A stretch of 64,000 nucleotides of DNA from CAYYYP01 sp964475985. GTDB lineage: Bacteria; Bdellovibrionota; UBA1018; CAYHWW01. The notes beneath the pieces are model-generated. The model did not search any database. It was given only the letters and a program-made list of their open reading frames with translations, and was not told the DNA's origin. Positions 16,859 through 26,175 of this stretch are shown here, piece after piece; the stretch's first letter is position 1; each line of letters begins with the position of its first letter. The stretch is from assembly GCA_964475985.1 (NCBI GenBank), contig CAYYYP010000005.1, positions 55,999 through 119,998 of the forward strand. Reading direction: 5' to 3'. The translations under genes and the position numbers were made by a program.

Positions 16859-17654
16859 ACAGGCCCTCGTCACCGGCGGCTCCCGAGGTATCGGAAAAGC
16901 CATCGTTTTATCTCTAGCAAGCCAAGGTTTTGATGTGGCGTTTACCTATCGTTCTAGGGAAGCCGAAGCCGCCCAAACCGTGCTGGAAGCAAAGGCCCTG
17001 GCCATGGGCACTTGTACCACCAAAGTGAGCATTCAGGGTCAATCCTCAACCACGCGCGAAAGCCCGCAGATCAAAGCTTATCCCTGCGATCTCATTCAAA
17101 CGGATGCCATAGATGCAGCGCTGGAACCCATTCAGCGGGACTTTCCTAATATTAGCGCAGTTATAAATAATGCAGGTTTAGTATCCGATGGTCTAAGCCT
17201 TCGTTATAAACTATCGGAGTGGGAAAAAGTCTTTGCGGCCAATGTCACTGGAGCTTTTTTAGTAAGTCAGTACTTTTTACGTGCCATGCTTAAGGCACGT
17301 GAGGGGCAAATTATTTTTATTGGTAGTATCGTAGGATCAACCGGCAATCCTGGACAAGTGGCTTACTCAGCTTCGAAGGCGGCACTTACGGGAATGGCAA
17401 AAAGCTTAGCCCTCGAAACGGCTTCTCGGAACATCCGCGTAAATGTCATATCGCCTGGCTTCATAAAAACAGAACTTACAGAAGTGTTAACGGAAGAACT
17501 TAAAAGTAAGATCATGGATCAAATTCCCATGAAAAAATGGGGAACCGGAGAAGACATTGCAGGATGCGTTGAATTCTTATTAAGTGCAAAAGCCCAGTAC
17601 ATTACGGGCCAGGTGTTGCATATCAACGGCGGAATGTTTACCGGATCCATTTAA
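16839..17654 (+). CDS. fabG: 3-oxoacyl-ACP reductase
   Basis: 271 residues, longer than the usual 245. The NADP-binding TGGSRGIGKA, NNAGLV, and the catalytic Ser...Tyr-x3-Lys (GSIVGS ... YSASKAAL) are intact, as is the SPGFIKTEL segment. The extra length is a Ser/Thr-rich insertion near residues 50-75 (GTCTTKVSIQGQSSTT region) between the second strand and helix, where the cofactor-selecting loop lies. It reduces 3-oxoacyl-ACP in the elongation cycle. It overlaps fabD and precedes acpP by about 100 bases. Confidence 0.95.
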   Translation: MEDQKTRQALVTGGSRGIGKAIVLSLASQGFDVAFTYRSREAEAAQTVLEAKALAMGTCTTKVSIQGQSSTTRESPQIKAYPCDLIQTDAIDAALEPIQRDFPNISAVINNAGLVSDGLSLRYKLSEWEKVFAANVTGAFLVSQYFLRAMLKAREGQIIFIGSIVGSTGNPGQVAYSASKAALTGMAKSLALETASRNIRVNVISPGFIKTELTEVLTEELKSKIMDQIPMKKWGTGEDIAGCVEFLLSAKAQYITGQVLHINGGMFTGSI

Positions 17655-17757
17655 GAGCGAGTAATAGCTTATGATTTTCTTCACAAGTGCAGACTTGCTC
17701 TAACGCTTCTTTTGAGGAAGAAATAAGGGAAGTTAAAATCTTTTGAAAGGGATACCT

Positions 17758-18030
17758 ATGACTATGGCTGGAGCTACTACCGCAGGAAATACCGAAGAAC
17801 GTGTAAGAAATATTATCTGTGATCAACTCGCCGTTGAGCCAGAAAAAGTAACCACCACTGCAAGTTTCATTGATGATCTAGGCGCCGATAGCCTAGACAT
17901 TGTTGAGCTCGTGATGACCATGGAAGAAGAATTTGACATGGAAATTCCCGACGAAGAGGCAGAAAAACTTCGTACCGTTGGCGATGTTGTTCGATACATC
18001 ACAACAAAGGCCCCAGCCGTTTCGTCATAA
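17758..18030 (+). CDS. acpP: Acyl carrier protein
   Basis: 90 residues from the ATG at 17758, which follows AAAGGGAT; a TTG at 17743 is the alternative. The phosphopantetheine attachment motif GADSLDIVEL is intact, followed by the acidic helix MEEEFDMEIPDEEAE. An N-terminal extension of about 10 residues (MTMAGATTAGN) precedes the normal start of the fold. It carries growing acyl chains for FabD, FabG and FabF encoded around it. Confidence 0.96.
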   Translation: MTMAGATTAGNTEERVRNIICDQLAVEPEKVTTTASFIDDLGADSLDIVELVMTMEEEFDMEIPDEEAEKLRTVGDVVRYITTKAPAVSS

Positions 18031-18038
18031 ACAACCCA

Positions 18039-19310
18039 ATGACAAAACGTATCGTAGTTACGGGCATCGGTTTGGTGACGCCCCTGGGCCTCAATCGCGA
18101 AACGACTTGGGGAAATATTATTGAAGGTAAGTCAGCGGGTGGGCCCATCACGAGGTTTGACGCCAAAAACCTTCCGGTTCGTATTGCGGCGGAGGTGAAG
18201 GGCTTTCAGCCAGAGCTCTTCATGCCGGCAAAAGAGGTGAGGCGCCATGGGCTATTTACACAATACTCCCTTGCGGCAACCCACGAGGCATTGCTTGACG
18301 CAGGCTTTCCTACGCGGCTGGACGATGATCTAGGTGCCCGAACGGGCGTTACCGTTTCTTCCGGCATGGGAGGCCTTCCGGAAATTCAGTACTGGGACCG
18401 CGAACTTCAGGCCGAAGATGCCAAACCCAGAATCAGAAAAGTCACCTCGCCATTTTTTGTGCCGATGATCATTCCAAATCTTGCGGCCGGGCAAATTAGC
18501 ATCAGTGCGAATTGTCATGGACCCAATATATGTATTGTCACGGCCTGCGCCACCTCGGCCCATTCCATTGGCGAGGCCGCCCGTTACATTAAAGATGGTT
18601 ATGCCGACGTCATGATTGCCGGCGGAACCGAAGCCGTGATTTCCGAACTGGGCATTTGCGGATTCGCTTCAATGAAAGCCTTAAGCACGAGAAATGACGA
18701 CCCGGCCACTGCATCCAGACCCTACGATAAAAAGCGCGACGGTTTTTTGATGGGCGAAGGTGCCGCGGTTTTAATTTTAGAATCTGAAGAACACGCCCTA
18801 AAACGAGGGTGCAAAAAAATTTACGGCGAGGTTGCAGGTTACGGATTAAACGGCGACGCGCACCATGTTACGGCGCCCTCCCCCGCAGGCGAAGGTGCTG
18901 AGGCCTGTATGCGCATGGCACTGCGAAACGCAAATATGGATCCTTCTGAAATACATTATGTGAACAGTCACGGGACTTCCACAACCTTGGGTGATCTACA
19001 AGAAGTGCAGGCCATTTCACGAGTTTTTGCCGAAACAAAAAACTCCTTGCATGTGAGCTCCACCAAAAGCATGACCGGGCATTTGTTAGGGGCGGCGGGA
19101 GCTTTTGAATTTGCCGTTTGTTTGCTCGCCATTCGCGACGGGATCGCTCCCCCCACCATCAATTTGGACGAACCGGATGATGTGATACAGGCCACGGGGC
19201 TTTGCCTTACTCCAAAACGGCCCGTCAAAAAGACAATCCACGCGGCTCTTAGTAATTCCTTTGGTTTTGGTGGAACCAACGCTTGTCTGATTGCTAAAAA
19301 ATACGTTTAG
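18039..19310 (+). CDS. fabF: 3-oxoacyl-ACP synthase II
   Basis: 423 residues, slightly above the usual 412. It opens with KRIVVTGIGLVTPLG. The catalytic Cys is in VTACATSAHSIGEA, and the two His are in HGTSTTLGD and TKSMTGHLLGAAG, completing the Cys-His-His triad of KAS I/II enzymes; the C-terminal SFGFGGTNA is also present. It elongates acyl-ACP with malonyl-ACP. Only eight bases separate it from acpP. Because fabH is missing from this locus, the source of chain initiation has to be elsewhere in the genome. Confidence 0.96.
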   Translation: MTKRIVVTGIGLVTPLGLNRETTWGNIIEGKSAGGPITRFDAKNLPVRIAAEVKGFQPELFMPAKEVRRHGLFTQYSLAATHEALLDAGFPTRLDDDLGARTGVTVSSGMGGLPEIQYWDRELQAEDAKPRIRKVTSPFFVPMIIPNLAAGQISISANCHGPNICIVTACATSAHSIGEAARYIKDGYADVMIAGGTEAVISELGICGFASMKALSTRNDDPATASRPYDKKRDGFLMGEGAAVLILESEEHALKRGCKKIYGEVAGYGLNGDAHHVTAPSPAGEGAEACMRMALRNANMDPSEIHYVNSHGTSTTLGDLQEVQAISRVFAETKNSLHVSSTKSMTGHLLGAAGAFEFAVCLLAIRDGIAPPTINLDEPDDVIQATGLCLTPKRPVKKTIHAALSNSFGFGGTNACLIAKKYV

Positions 19311-19330
19311 TTTTTGAGGGGAAGCCTAAT

Positions 19331-19768
19331 ATGGCCCGTGCACTTTTTATTGGATCCGATCATGCAGGCTACGAACTCAAACAGAGTTTGATGCATCACC
19401 TATCTAAACAATATTTCATTCAAGACCTAGGGTGCTTCTCAAAAGACTCGGTAGATTATCCAGACTACGCCCATAAAGTTGCGGAGCTAGTGGCCGAAAC
19501 CCCCGATGCCGTAGGTATCCTGATCTGCGGCTCAGGCATTGGTATGAGTATCGTTGCCAATAAAGTCCGGGGTGTGAGGGCTGCGTGCTGTGAATCACTG
19601 CAAACTGCCGTACTGAGCCGACAACATAACAATGCAAACATTATTTGTTTAGGAGAGCGCATCATTTCGGAGACCTTAGCGCTTGAAATGGTGAAGGCCT
19701 GGCTCACGACTTCATTTGAGGGTGGGCGACACGAGAAGCGTATCAAAAAAATTCAGGAACTGGAGTAA
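19331..19768 (+). CDS. rpiB: Ribose-5-phosphate isomerase B
   Basis: 145 residues, normal. SDHAGYELK, the catalytic Cys in ICGSGIGMSI and the His in SRQHNNANI match the RpiB/LacAB sugar isomerase family. It interconverts ribose-5-phosphate and ribulose-5-phosphate in the pentose phosphate pathway. It lies between fabF and glyA with gaps of 20 and 3 bases, an order common in related genomes where rpiB and glyA are adjacent. Confidence 0.95.
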   Translation: MARALFIGSDHAGYELKQSLMHHLSKQYFIQDLGCFSKDSVDYPDYAHKVAELVAETPDAVGILICGSGIGMSIVANKVRGVRAACCESLQTAVLSRQHNNANIICLGERIISETLALEMVKAWLTTSFEGGRHEKRIKKIQELE

Positions 19769-19771
19769 TCA

Positions 19772-21073
19772 ATGACAAACTCAAGCTCGCATAAAACCCA
19801 TGGCGATCAGCCCCACGGCAGCAAAAATCACGGTCACCGTATTTTAGATAAAGAAATCTCGCATTGGGTAAACAAAGAGGAGCAGCGTCAAAGGGAAGGG
19901 CTCGAGCTCATTGCTTCAGAAAATTATGTCTCGGACTCCGTTCTGGCCGCCCAGGGCAGTGTACTTACGAATAAGTATGCGGAAGGTTATCCCGGTAAAC
20001 GGTATTATGGCGGCTGCGAATTCGTGGACGAAGTTGAGTCCTTGGCCTTGGCCCGAGTGAAACGGCTTTTTGGTGCGGAAGCCGCCAATGTGCAACCCCA
20101 CAGCGGCTCTCAAGCAAACATGGCGGTTTACCTTTCCTTCATGAAACCGGGCGACAAAATGTTAGGTATGAACCTAAGCCATGGTGGCCACCTTACCCAT
20201 GGGAGTGGTGTGAACTTTTCTGGAAAACTTTTCCAGACCGCTTTTTACGGCGTGCAGCCAGAAACCGGCCTTATTGATTACGATCAACTCAGGGATATTG
20301 CGATCAAGGAGAAACCCCAGGCCTTGGTGGCTGGCGCTTCGGCCTATCCGCGCATTATCGACTTTCATAAGTTCAAATCCATTGCCAAGGAGGTCGGGGC
20401 TAAACTCGTAGTGGATATGGCCCACATTGCAGGCCTGGTTGCCGCGGGCTTTCACCCCTCCCCTGTGGGTCATGCTGACTTTGTCACCAGCACGACCCAT
20501 AAGACCCTTCGTGGGCCTCGAGGTGGGCTTATCCTTTGTGGTAATGAAAACCTAAAGTCCATCAACAGCCTTATTTTTCCTGGCATTCAGGGCGGCCCCC
20601 TAATGCACGTCATCGCGGCTAAGGCCGTCTCCTTTGGCGAAGCACTTCAACCTGAGTTCAAAATTTACTGCCAACAAATTTTATTGAATTCAAGGGCCCT
20701 TGCCGATGTGCTTTTGGAACATGATTATCGGTTAGTCTCGGGAGGCACCGACAATCACTTAGTATTGGTGGACCTGCGAAACAAGGGCCTAACAGGCAAA
20801 GAAGCCGAAGAAGCGCTTGGCAAGGCTGGAATTACCGTAAATAAGAACGCCGTTCCGTTTGATACCCAAAGCCCTTTTATTACGAGCGGGATTCGCATTG
20901 GCGTACCGGCCATTACCACTCGAGGGTTTAAAGAAGCTCAGACGAAACAAGTGGCCACGTGGATTCATCAAGCACTTTCGCACCATAAAGAAGATGGTTA
21001 TTTGAACAAGCTTCGTCAGGACGTTCGGGAGTTCAGTACGGAGTATCCGCTTTTTAATGGACGCTCAAGTTAG
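19772..21073 (+). CDS. glyA: Serine hydroxymethyltransferase
   Basis: 433 residues. ELIASENYVS, the PLP lysine in TSTTHKTLRGPRGG and the TGKEAEEALGKAGITVNKN block are diagnostic. It converts serine and tetrahydrofolate to glycine and methylene-THF in the cytoplasm. The first 25 residues form a His-, Ser- and Asn-rich extension (four HG/GH pairs) not found in most GlyA proteins; it could bind metal or simply be disordered. Starts three bases after rpiB. Confidence 0.96.
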   Translation: MTNSSSHKTHGDQPHGSKNHGHRILDKEISHWVNKEEQRQREGLELIASENYVSDSVLAAQGSVLTNKYAEGYPGKRYYGGCEFVDEVESLALARVKRLFGAEAANVQPHSGSQANMAVYLSFMKPGDKMLGMNLSHGGHLTHGSGVNFSGKLFQTAFYGVQPETGLIDYDQLRDIAIKEKPQALVAGASAYPRIIDFHKFKSIAKEVGAKLVVDMAHIAGLVAAGFHPSPVGHADFVTSTTHKTLRGPRGGLILCGNENLKSINSLIFPGIQGGPLMHVIAAKAVSFGEALQPEFKIYCQQILLNSRALADVLLEHDYRLVSGGTDNHLVLVDLRNKGLTGKEAEEALGKAGITVNKNAVPFDTQSPFITSGIRIGVPAITTRGFKEAQTKQVATWIHQALSHHKEDGYLNKLRQDVREFSTEYPLFNGRSS

Positions 21074-21098
21074 AGAATGTTAGACCCCGGCTTCTTTT

Positions 21099-21695
21099 AT
21101 GGATCAGACTCAGCTTAGTAGAAAACATGCTCGGGAATTAGCGTTCCAATTTCTTTTCAGTCAATCTCCTTTGAAGCAGGATCTGCCCAAGGAAGCCCCC
21201 AAGGGGGAAAATGCGTCTGAGAATGAAGCGGAAGTTTACAGCAAAGGTGCTTTTCTCACGTCCAAGAAAGCCCGTGGGTTAGGCTTGGCAAAAAATTCAG
21301 AGGCACCCAAAACTCCCGAAGCAATCCAGGACCAGGCGTTTTCCGATTTTGTTTCATTTTGCGAAAACTTCAGTCCGTCTTGTTTTAAAGAGCTGCGAGT
21401 GGAAGCACACGAAGAGATGAGAAATTATGCCATTGAAATCGTAAAGGGTGTTCTCACGGGGCAAACGCATTTGGATCAGGAGATTTCAAAGGTTTCAAAA
21501 AACTGGCGGATTGAACGTATGCCGCGGGTCGATTTAGCCTTACTAAGGCTTGCCACATTTGAAATTTTTTATCGGCCGGAGATTCCTAAAAGTGTCACCA
21601 TCAACGAGGCGGTTGAGCTCGCCAAAAGATTTGGGACCGAAGGCAGCGCTAGTTTTGTAAACGGGATTTTAGATCAGTTTCAAAAGGTAGAATAA
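21099..21695 (+). CDS. nusB: Transcription antitermination factor NusB
   Basis: 198 residues against the usual 130-150. The N-terminal RKHARELAFQFLF and C-terminal NWRIERMPRVDLALLRLATFEI ... TINEAVELAKRFG with a final VNGILD are the NusB signature. The extra residues are a charged, low-complexity insertion at about 25-80 between the first and second helices. NusB with NusE binds the boxA of rRNA transcripts to prevent termination. Last recognisable member of the yceD-to-nusB string. Confidence 0.9.
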   Translation: MDQTQLSRKHARELAFQFLFSQSPLKQDLPKEAPKGENASENEAEVYSKGAFLTSKKARGLGLAKNSEAPKTPEAIQDQAFSDFVSFCENFSPSCFKELRVEAHEEMRNYAIEIVKGVLTGQTHLDQEISKVSKNWRIERMPRVDLALLRLATFEIFYRPEIPKSVTINEAVELAKRFGTEGSASFVNGILDQFQKVE

Positions 21696-21732
21696 ACTTC
21701 GCACTTGAAATCTTGTCTGCCATGATGGGCGC

Positions 21733-22203
21733 ATGGCTTCAACCACTCAGAAAACACCTAACCCACCAACCGCCATCAAAAAAACTGAAGGGACGGAAAC
21801 CCTCTCCCTAAATGAACTCTGGTTATGGGAACGCCCGAGCTATATTTTGGCGTTTATCTCCGAAACGCCATCGGCCGAGCCCGTGAGCCCCCAAATGATC
21901 CTCGATCACCGATTAAACGGTGCCATCTCTAAATGGCGTTCCGCCGCTACCCCGGGCGGGCAATGGACATACTTACCGATTTTTCGGGACGAACGGGCCC
22001 GTCACCTCCTTATTTTTGGCATGGCCGGCAAAGGGGACCGAGTAGAGTCTGCCGACATTGATAAAGTGCGTCAGACCCTTCTAAAATTAAAAGTAAATGA
22101 AATCGCTTTGGTTTGTTCCGACCCGAAAATGGAAGGACAGATGGGGCGAGATTTACGCCGCGCTCTAAAGGGAGTCTCCGTTTTTGAAACCAAACCATTC
22201 TGA
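21733..22203 (+). CDS. Unknown protein, possible macro-like/M17 N-terminal fold
   Basis: 156 residues. A helix-strand pattern with the segment ARHLLIFGMAGKGDRVESADIDKVRQTLLKLKVNEIALVCSDPKMEG recalls the N-terminal domain of leucyl aminopeptidases, but the resemblance is weak and no metal-binding residues are present. It lies 37 bases after nusB. The next reading frame starts within or right after its stop, so it may be co-translated. No family assigned. Confidence 0.45.
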   Translation: MASTTQKTPNPPTAIKKTEGTETLSLNELWLWERPSYILAFISETPSAEPVSPQMILDHRLNGAISKWRSAATPGGQWTYLPIFRDERARHLLIFGMAGKGDRVESADIDKVRQTLLKLKVNEIALVCSDPKMEGQMGRDLRRALKGVSVFETKPF

Positions 22204-22207
22204 CCTC

Positions 22208-22651
22208 ATGGCCTTTGCGGAAGCACTTCGAAAAGATTCTTTTACGGCATTGTTTCAAACTCAAAACGTATCCTTTGCGGCGCCGCTACATCCGTTGTTT
22301 TTGGAGAATCATTTTTTAGCTCCGGTGCTTGAGAAAAATCTGACGGCGGCGTTGCAACCTGCTCATCCCATGGCCCACGTGGCCGCCGCCCCCCAGAAAC
22401 CTTCCGTAAAAAAAGCGGTCGCCGAACCGGTAGCAGCCCTGGCGCTCCTAGCCGCGCAGCCTAGGGCAGAGTTGCACACCAAACGCTTTCAAGAATTATT
22501 GGAAGAGTACAACCAAACTTCACGAAAAAAACTCACCACGAGCTTTCGTGCAAGCCAACAAATGCAGGTGCAGAACCCCGAGCTCGTGCAGCGCATCGAA
22601 CTTCCGGAAATTCCGGGAAAGATCCTGCGGCCCCTTGCCAGCCGCGCTTAA
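22208..22651 (+). CDS. Unknown Ala/Pro-rich protein
   Basis: 147 residues from the ATG at 22208; a TTG at 22184 would overlap the preceding gene by 20 bases. No clear ribosome site for either. Composition is Ala-, Leu- and Gln-rich with an Ala-Pro linker (HVAAAPQKPSVKKAVAEPVAALALLAAQ, about residues 57-85). The reading frame directly continues the run after the previous unknown. The two frames could also be one gene split by a frameshift, since the join at 22190-22210 shows no ribosome site. No function suggested. Confidence 0.4.
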   Translation: MAFAEALRKDSFTALFQTQNVSFAAPLHPLFLENHFLAPVLEKNLTAALQPAHPMAHVAAAPQKPSVKKAVAEPVAALALLAAQPRAELHTKRFQELLEEYNQTSRKKLTTSFRASQQMQVQNPELVQRIELPEIPGKILRPLASRA

Positions 22652-22671
22652 ATTGGGTGAGTTAGCCGGTA

Positions 22672-25038
22672 ATGGCAACTTCCCAAAACTCAAAGCTCTT
22701 AGAAATTACCGATCCCTTTGATGGAAAAGTCCTAGGTGAAATACCTTGGGCCGAAGACCGCGAAATTGAAACTGCGCTTGAGCGTGCGCAAGCGGCTTTT
22801 CTTGTTTGGAAACATTCAACCGCCTATGACCGAAGCCTACTTTTAAAATGCATGGCCGAAGAACTAAATAATAATCGTTTAGATACAGAAAATGGAATCA
22901 TTGACTTGATTTGCCGGGAGGCTGGTAAACCTCTTACTTTTGCGACCATCGAGACCGATCGCGCCCTGGGAGTTCTAGAATGGGCGCGGGCCGAAGCTTT
23001 GCGTTTTTCCGGGGAAACCCTAAGGCTTGACACTACGAAAACCGGACGGGAGGGTTTTGGCATCGTTCAGAGGTTTCCCAGGGGAGTCATTTTAGGAATT
23101 ACCCCATTTAATTTTCCCCTAAACCTTTTGATTCACAAAGTGGCGCCGGCCCTTGCATCCGGAAATTGCATTTTAGTAAAGCCCTCGCCCTTTACGCCAC
23201 TGACGGCAAAAAAAATGGAAGGATTTTTTCTTACCGCTTTGGAAAAGGCCGAGGCCCAGGGGTTTAGTGATCTACTAAAATCACGCCTTAAAAATTCAAC
23301 AAAATCAGTTGAATTGCTAAAGGGATTATTTCAGGTCGTTATGGCTTCAGATGAGCAAACGGCAAAACTTACGGCCCACGCAAAAGTCGCCATGGTAAGC
23401 TTTACGGGTTCGGCCAAAGTGGGCTGGAGCATTCGCAGTCAGGCCCACCAAAAACCGGTGACCCTTGAACTAGGGGGCAATGCGTGGGTGGTTCTGGCCC
23501 AAGACATCCCTTCGGCGCAGCTGGAGCCTATTTGTAAGCGCATAGCCACGGCGGCCTATGGGTATGCCGGCCAATCCTGTATTTCGGTTCAGAATATTGC
23601 CGTAGCCAAAGCCCACTGGGCGAAGTTCATAGAAATTTATACAGGACTTACGCAAAGGTTCGCCTACGGAGATCCTAGGGCATCCGGGGTGAGTTGTGGC
23701 CCAGTAATTAACGCCTCGGCTCACGCCAGGCTCACGAAGCTTCGCGACGAGTTCAATGGAAAGTATTTTCAATCAGACAGCCGAGTAAATGGTGCGAGCC
23801 CCGGCCACAACCTGGTTGCCCCTACCCTTTTCCTGGAACCGGGCCTTGATGAAAAACTCACTCAACAGGAGGTTTTTGGCCCTTTTTGCAACGCAATTCA
23901 GTATACGGACCCTGCCGCCCTGCCGACCCTCATCAATCGTGGCCCCTATGGCCTTCAATCGGGAATATTTACCAATGATCTCGCATTAGCTCAGGATCTT
24001 TATTCAAATCTTGACGTGGGTGGGGTCATCGTCAATGATGTGCCCACCACCCGCTATGACCACCAGCCCTACGGTGGAGTTAAAGACAGCGGATTTGGAA
24101 GAGAAGGAATGAAACCAGCTATGGAAGAAATGACCGAACCTCGTTTTTTAAGTTTGTCGGCCGCAAAATATTTGTTCGCAAGTTTTCTTGTGTGCATGCA
24201 GTTGGTTTTAAGTCCCTTAAGCTTAGCCGAAGAGGCAGAGACACCTAAGCCTTCCACTGCTTCCTTGGAAAATCGTCTAAAGAATCATCCTAACGACATC
24301 ACAAAAATCACCCAGGAGCTCACCGCCCTAGATGAAAGCTGGGAAAAAGTTTCAGAAAAAGAAGGCGTACTGACCCATCGCCGTGAAGTGGAAGATTCTC
24401 CGTTAGTTGAGTTTCGTGGTGAAACCGTCATGGATACTTCCGTCGCAAAGATTCTTTCTATTTTAACGGATACACCTCGTAAAAAAGAATGGGTGGATCG
24501 TTTGGAAGAAGCTAAGGATTTGCGAATTGAATCGCCCTTTTCTCGCGTAGAATACAATCACACGGCCGCACCTTGGCCCGCGAAGGACCGTGATTTTATT
24601 TTTAGCGCAAAAGCTTTTGCCGACCCTTCAGAAAAAGCTGTGCTGATTCTTTTAAAATCGGTTGAGGACAGCAACACTCCTGAGCAGGACTGCTGTGTTC
24701 GCGCCCAAATCGTTCAGGGCTTTTATTATCTAAAGAGCTTAAGTCCTCAGCAAACCAAAGTCATCGTTGCGGTAAACGCAGATCCTAAAGGCAGTGTGCC
24801 AAAATGGATCGTAAATATGATTCAAAAAAGTTGGCCAAGAAAAACTCTGCTTTCCCTACAGGCCCAGGCCGACAAAGAGGATGTGGTTGAAAAAGCTAGT
24901 TACGTGACTCTTTTTGAGCGCGCCATTGCACCGCAGGCCAATGCCGCAGGGGTTACCGGAACGACCGTGGGATCGGTGAGCGGAAGCCAGGCCCCCACAA
25001 ATCAAACACAAAAAGTTGAGCCTAAGACTAAACTTTGA
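22672..25038 (+). CDS. Aldehyde dehydrogenase fused to a hydrophobic linker and START lipid-binding domain
   Basis: 788 residues in one frame. Residues 1-495 are a full ALDH: NAD-binding ITPFNFPLNL at about 143-152, TLELGG with general base E266, the nucleophile C303 in YAGQSCIS, and the end EEMTEPRFLSL at about 484-495, where ALDH proteins normally stop. Residues 497-519 (AAKYLFASFLVCMQLVLSPL ...) are a hydrophobic stretch ending in an Ala-Glu signal-peptidase-like site. Residues about 535-745 are a START domain with PWPAKDRDF and DPKGSVPKWIVN. The layout suggests a secreted START lipoprotein-like protein fused downstream of a cytosolic oxidoreductase. Its last 23 bases overlap the next gene. 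Confidence 0.8.
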   Translation: MATSQNSKLLEITDPFDGKVLGEIPWAEDREIETALERAQAAFLVWKHSTAYDRSLLLKCMAEELNNNRLDTENGIIDLICREAGKPLTFATIETDRALGVLEWARAEALRFSGETLRLDTTKTGREGFGIVQRFPRGVILGITPFNFPLNLLIHKVAPALASGNCILVKPSPFTPLTAKKMEGFFLTALEKAEAQGFSDLLKSRLKNSTKSVELLKGLFQVVMASDEQTAKLTAHAKVAMVSFTGSAKVGWSIRSQAHQKPVTLELGGNAWVVLAQDIPSAQLEPICKRIATAAYGYAGQSCISVQNIAVAKAHWAKFIEIYTGLTQRFAYGDPRASGVSCGPVINASAHARLTKLRDEFNGKYFQSDSRVNGASPGHNLVAPTLFLEPGLDEKLTQQEVFGPFCNAIQYTDPAALPTLINRGPYGLQSGIFTNDLALAQDLYSNLDVGGVIVNDVPTTRYDHQPYGGVKDSGFGREGMKPAMEEMTEPRFLSLSAAKYLFASFLVCMQLVLSPLSLAEEAETPKPSTASLENRLKNHPNDITKITQELTALDESWEKVSEKEGVLTHRREVEDSPLVEFRGETVMDTSVAKILSILTDTPRKKEWVDRLEEAKDLRIESPFSRVEYNHTAAPWPAKDRDFIFSAKAFADPSEKAVLILLKSVEDSNTPEQDCCVRAQIVQGFYYLKSLSPQQTKVIVAVNADPKGSVPKWIVNMIQKSWPRKTLLSLQAQADKEDVVEKASYVTLFERAIAPQANAAGVTGTTVGSVSGSQAPTNQTQKVEPKTKL

Positions 25039-26134
25039 TATCGAACCCTCCTTGCACTCGCCCGAAGAATTAGAAATACCGATCTCAAGCTCGGCTAAAA
25101 ACGCCCGAAGTCACCGAAGCCACGGGGAATATCGCACCCGTGAGCTTTTTGATGATCGTTTTATCATTACTCATACCGTTGATCCGTCCCATGCGGGACT
25201 ACGGGCGGACCATTTTTTAAAACGATGTTTACGATCTAAATCTAGGGCATTCATTCAGAAGGCCATTGAACGGGGAAGCATCGCCCTTAAGCCTAGGGCG
25301 GTGGGCGAATCACCTCAATTTAAACCGAGCACCATTCTGCGGCTTGGTGATGAAATCACCATCACCTTACTCAGGGATCGCACGGAGCCTGAGGTCGATT
25401 TTGGTTATAACGTTATTTTTGAAGATGAGTTCATCATGGTCATCGATAAACCGGGGAACCTTCCCGTGCATCCGGCAGGCCGCTTTTTTTTCAATACCCT
25501 GCTCACCAGGCTGCGACATGACCGGGCGGAAGACCTCAAACAAATTGAAGATCATGATTTTTTTCTTCCCCACCGGATCGATCGTGAAACCAGTGGCCTC
25601 ATGGTAATTGCGAAAAAATCGAGCATCGCTCGCATGATGGTGGCTAAGTTTTTTGATCATGAAGTTGAGAAGCGCTACTTTGCAATCGTTAACGGGCGCG
25701 TAAAAGAGGACACCTTTACGGTTCGTGCGCATATCACTAACGATATGCAATCCAACGTACGTTTGAAAATGACGACCTGTTCAGATCATGAAGGCGTTCA
25801 CGCCGTCACCCATTTTAAAAAAATCCGCCACGGCAAACGGTTTGACCTGTTGGACGTTCGAATGGAAACGGGTCGGCAACACCAGATCCGAGTTCACCTT
25901 TCAAGCGTAGGCCTTCCGCTTGTGGGGGATAAACTTTACGGTGGGCATGACAAACTTTTTTTAGATTACCTTTATGATGAGAGGTTCTCTGAAATGATGC
26001 AGAAAATCCTCATCAGCCCAAGGCATGCCCTGCACGCCTGTCATTTAGCGTTTCAACACCCCATCACCAAAAAAATGATGACGTTTGAGTCGCCATTGCC
26101 GCCGGACTTAGAAGCCTTGTTGCAAAAAGATTAG
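25016..26134 (+). CDS. RluA-family 23S rRNA/tRNA pseudouridine synthase
   Basis: 372 residues if started at TTG 25016; TTG 25052 is also possible and neither has a good ribosome site. An S4-like RNA-binding domain lies at about residues 60-120 (LRADHFLKRCLRSKSRAFIQ). The catalytic Asp is in HRIDRETSGLMVIAK near 190, followed by GRQHQIRVHLSSVGLPLVGD. It isomerises uridine to pseudouridine in structured RNA in the cytoplasm; which site cannot be told. It overlaps the ALDH-START gene, so translation may be coupled. Confidence 0.88.
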   Translation: MSLRLNFDIEPSLHSPEELEIPISSSAKNARSHRSHGEYRTRELFDDRFIITHTVDPSHAGLRADHFLKRCLRSKSRAFIQKAIERGSIALKPRAVGESPQFKPSTILRLGDEITITLLRDRTEPEVDFGYNVIFEDEFIMVIDKPGNLPVHPAGRFFFNTLLTRLRHDRAEDLKQIEDHDFFLPHRIDRETSGLMVIAKKSSIARMMVAKFFDHEVEKRYFAIVNGRVKEDTFTVRAHITNDMQSNVRLKMTTCSDHEGVHAVTHFKKIRHGKRFDLLDVRMETGRQHQIRVHLSSVGLPLVGDKLYGGHDKLFLDYLYDERFSEMMQKILISPRHALHACHLAFQHPITKKMMTFESPLPPDLEALLQKD

Positions 26135-26175
26135 AGGCGGACTTAGCGATTCAAATGCTAACCCGCCCCTTACCT

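Noticed and set aside
21733..22651. One gene split by a frameshift
   Set aside because: Possible, but both frames have independent reading and no family supports a joined product; kept as two unknown genes.
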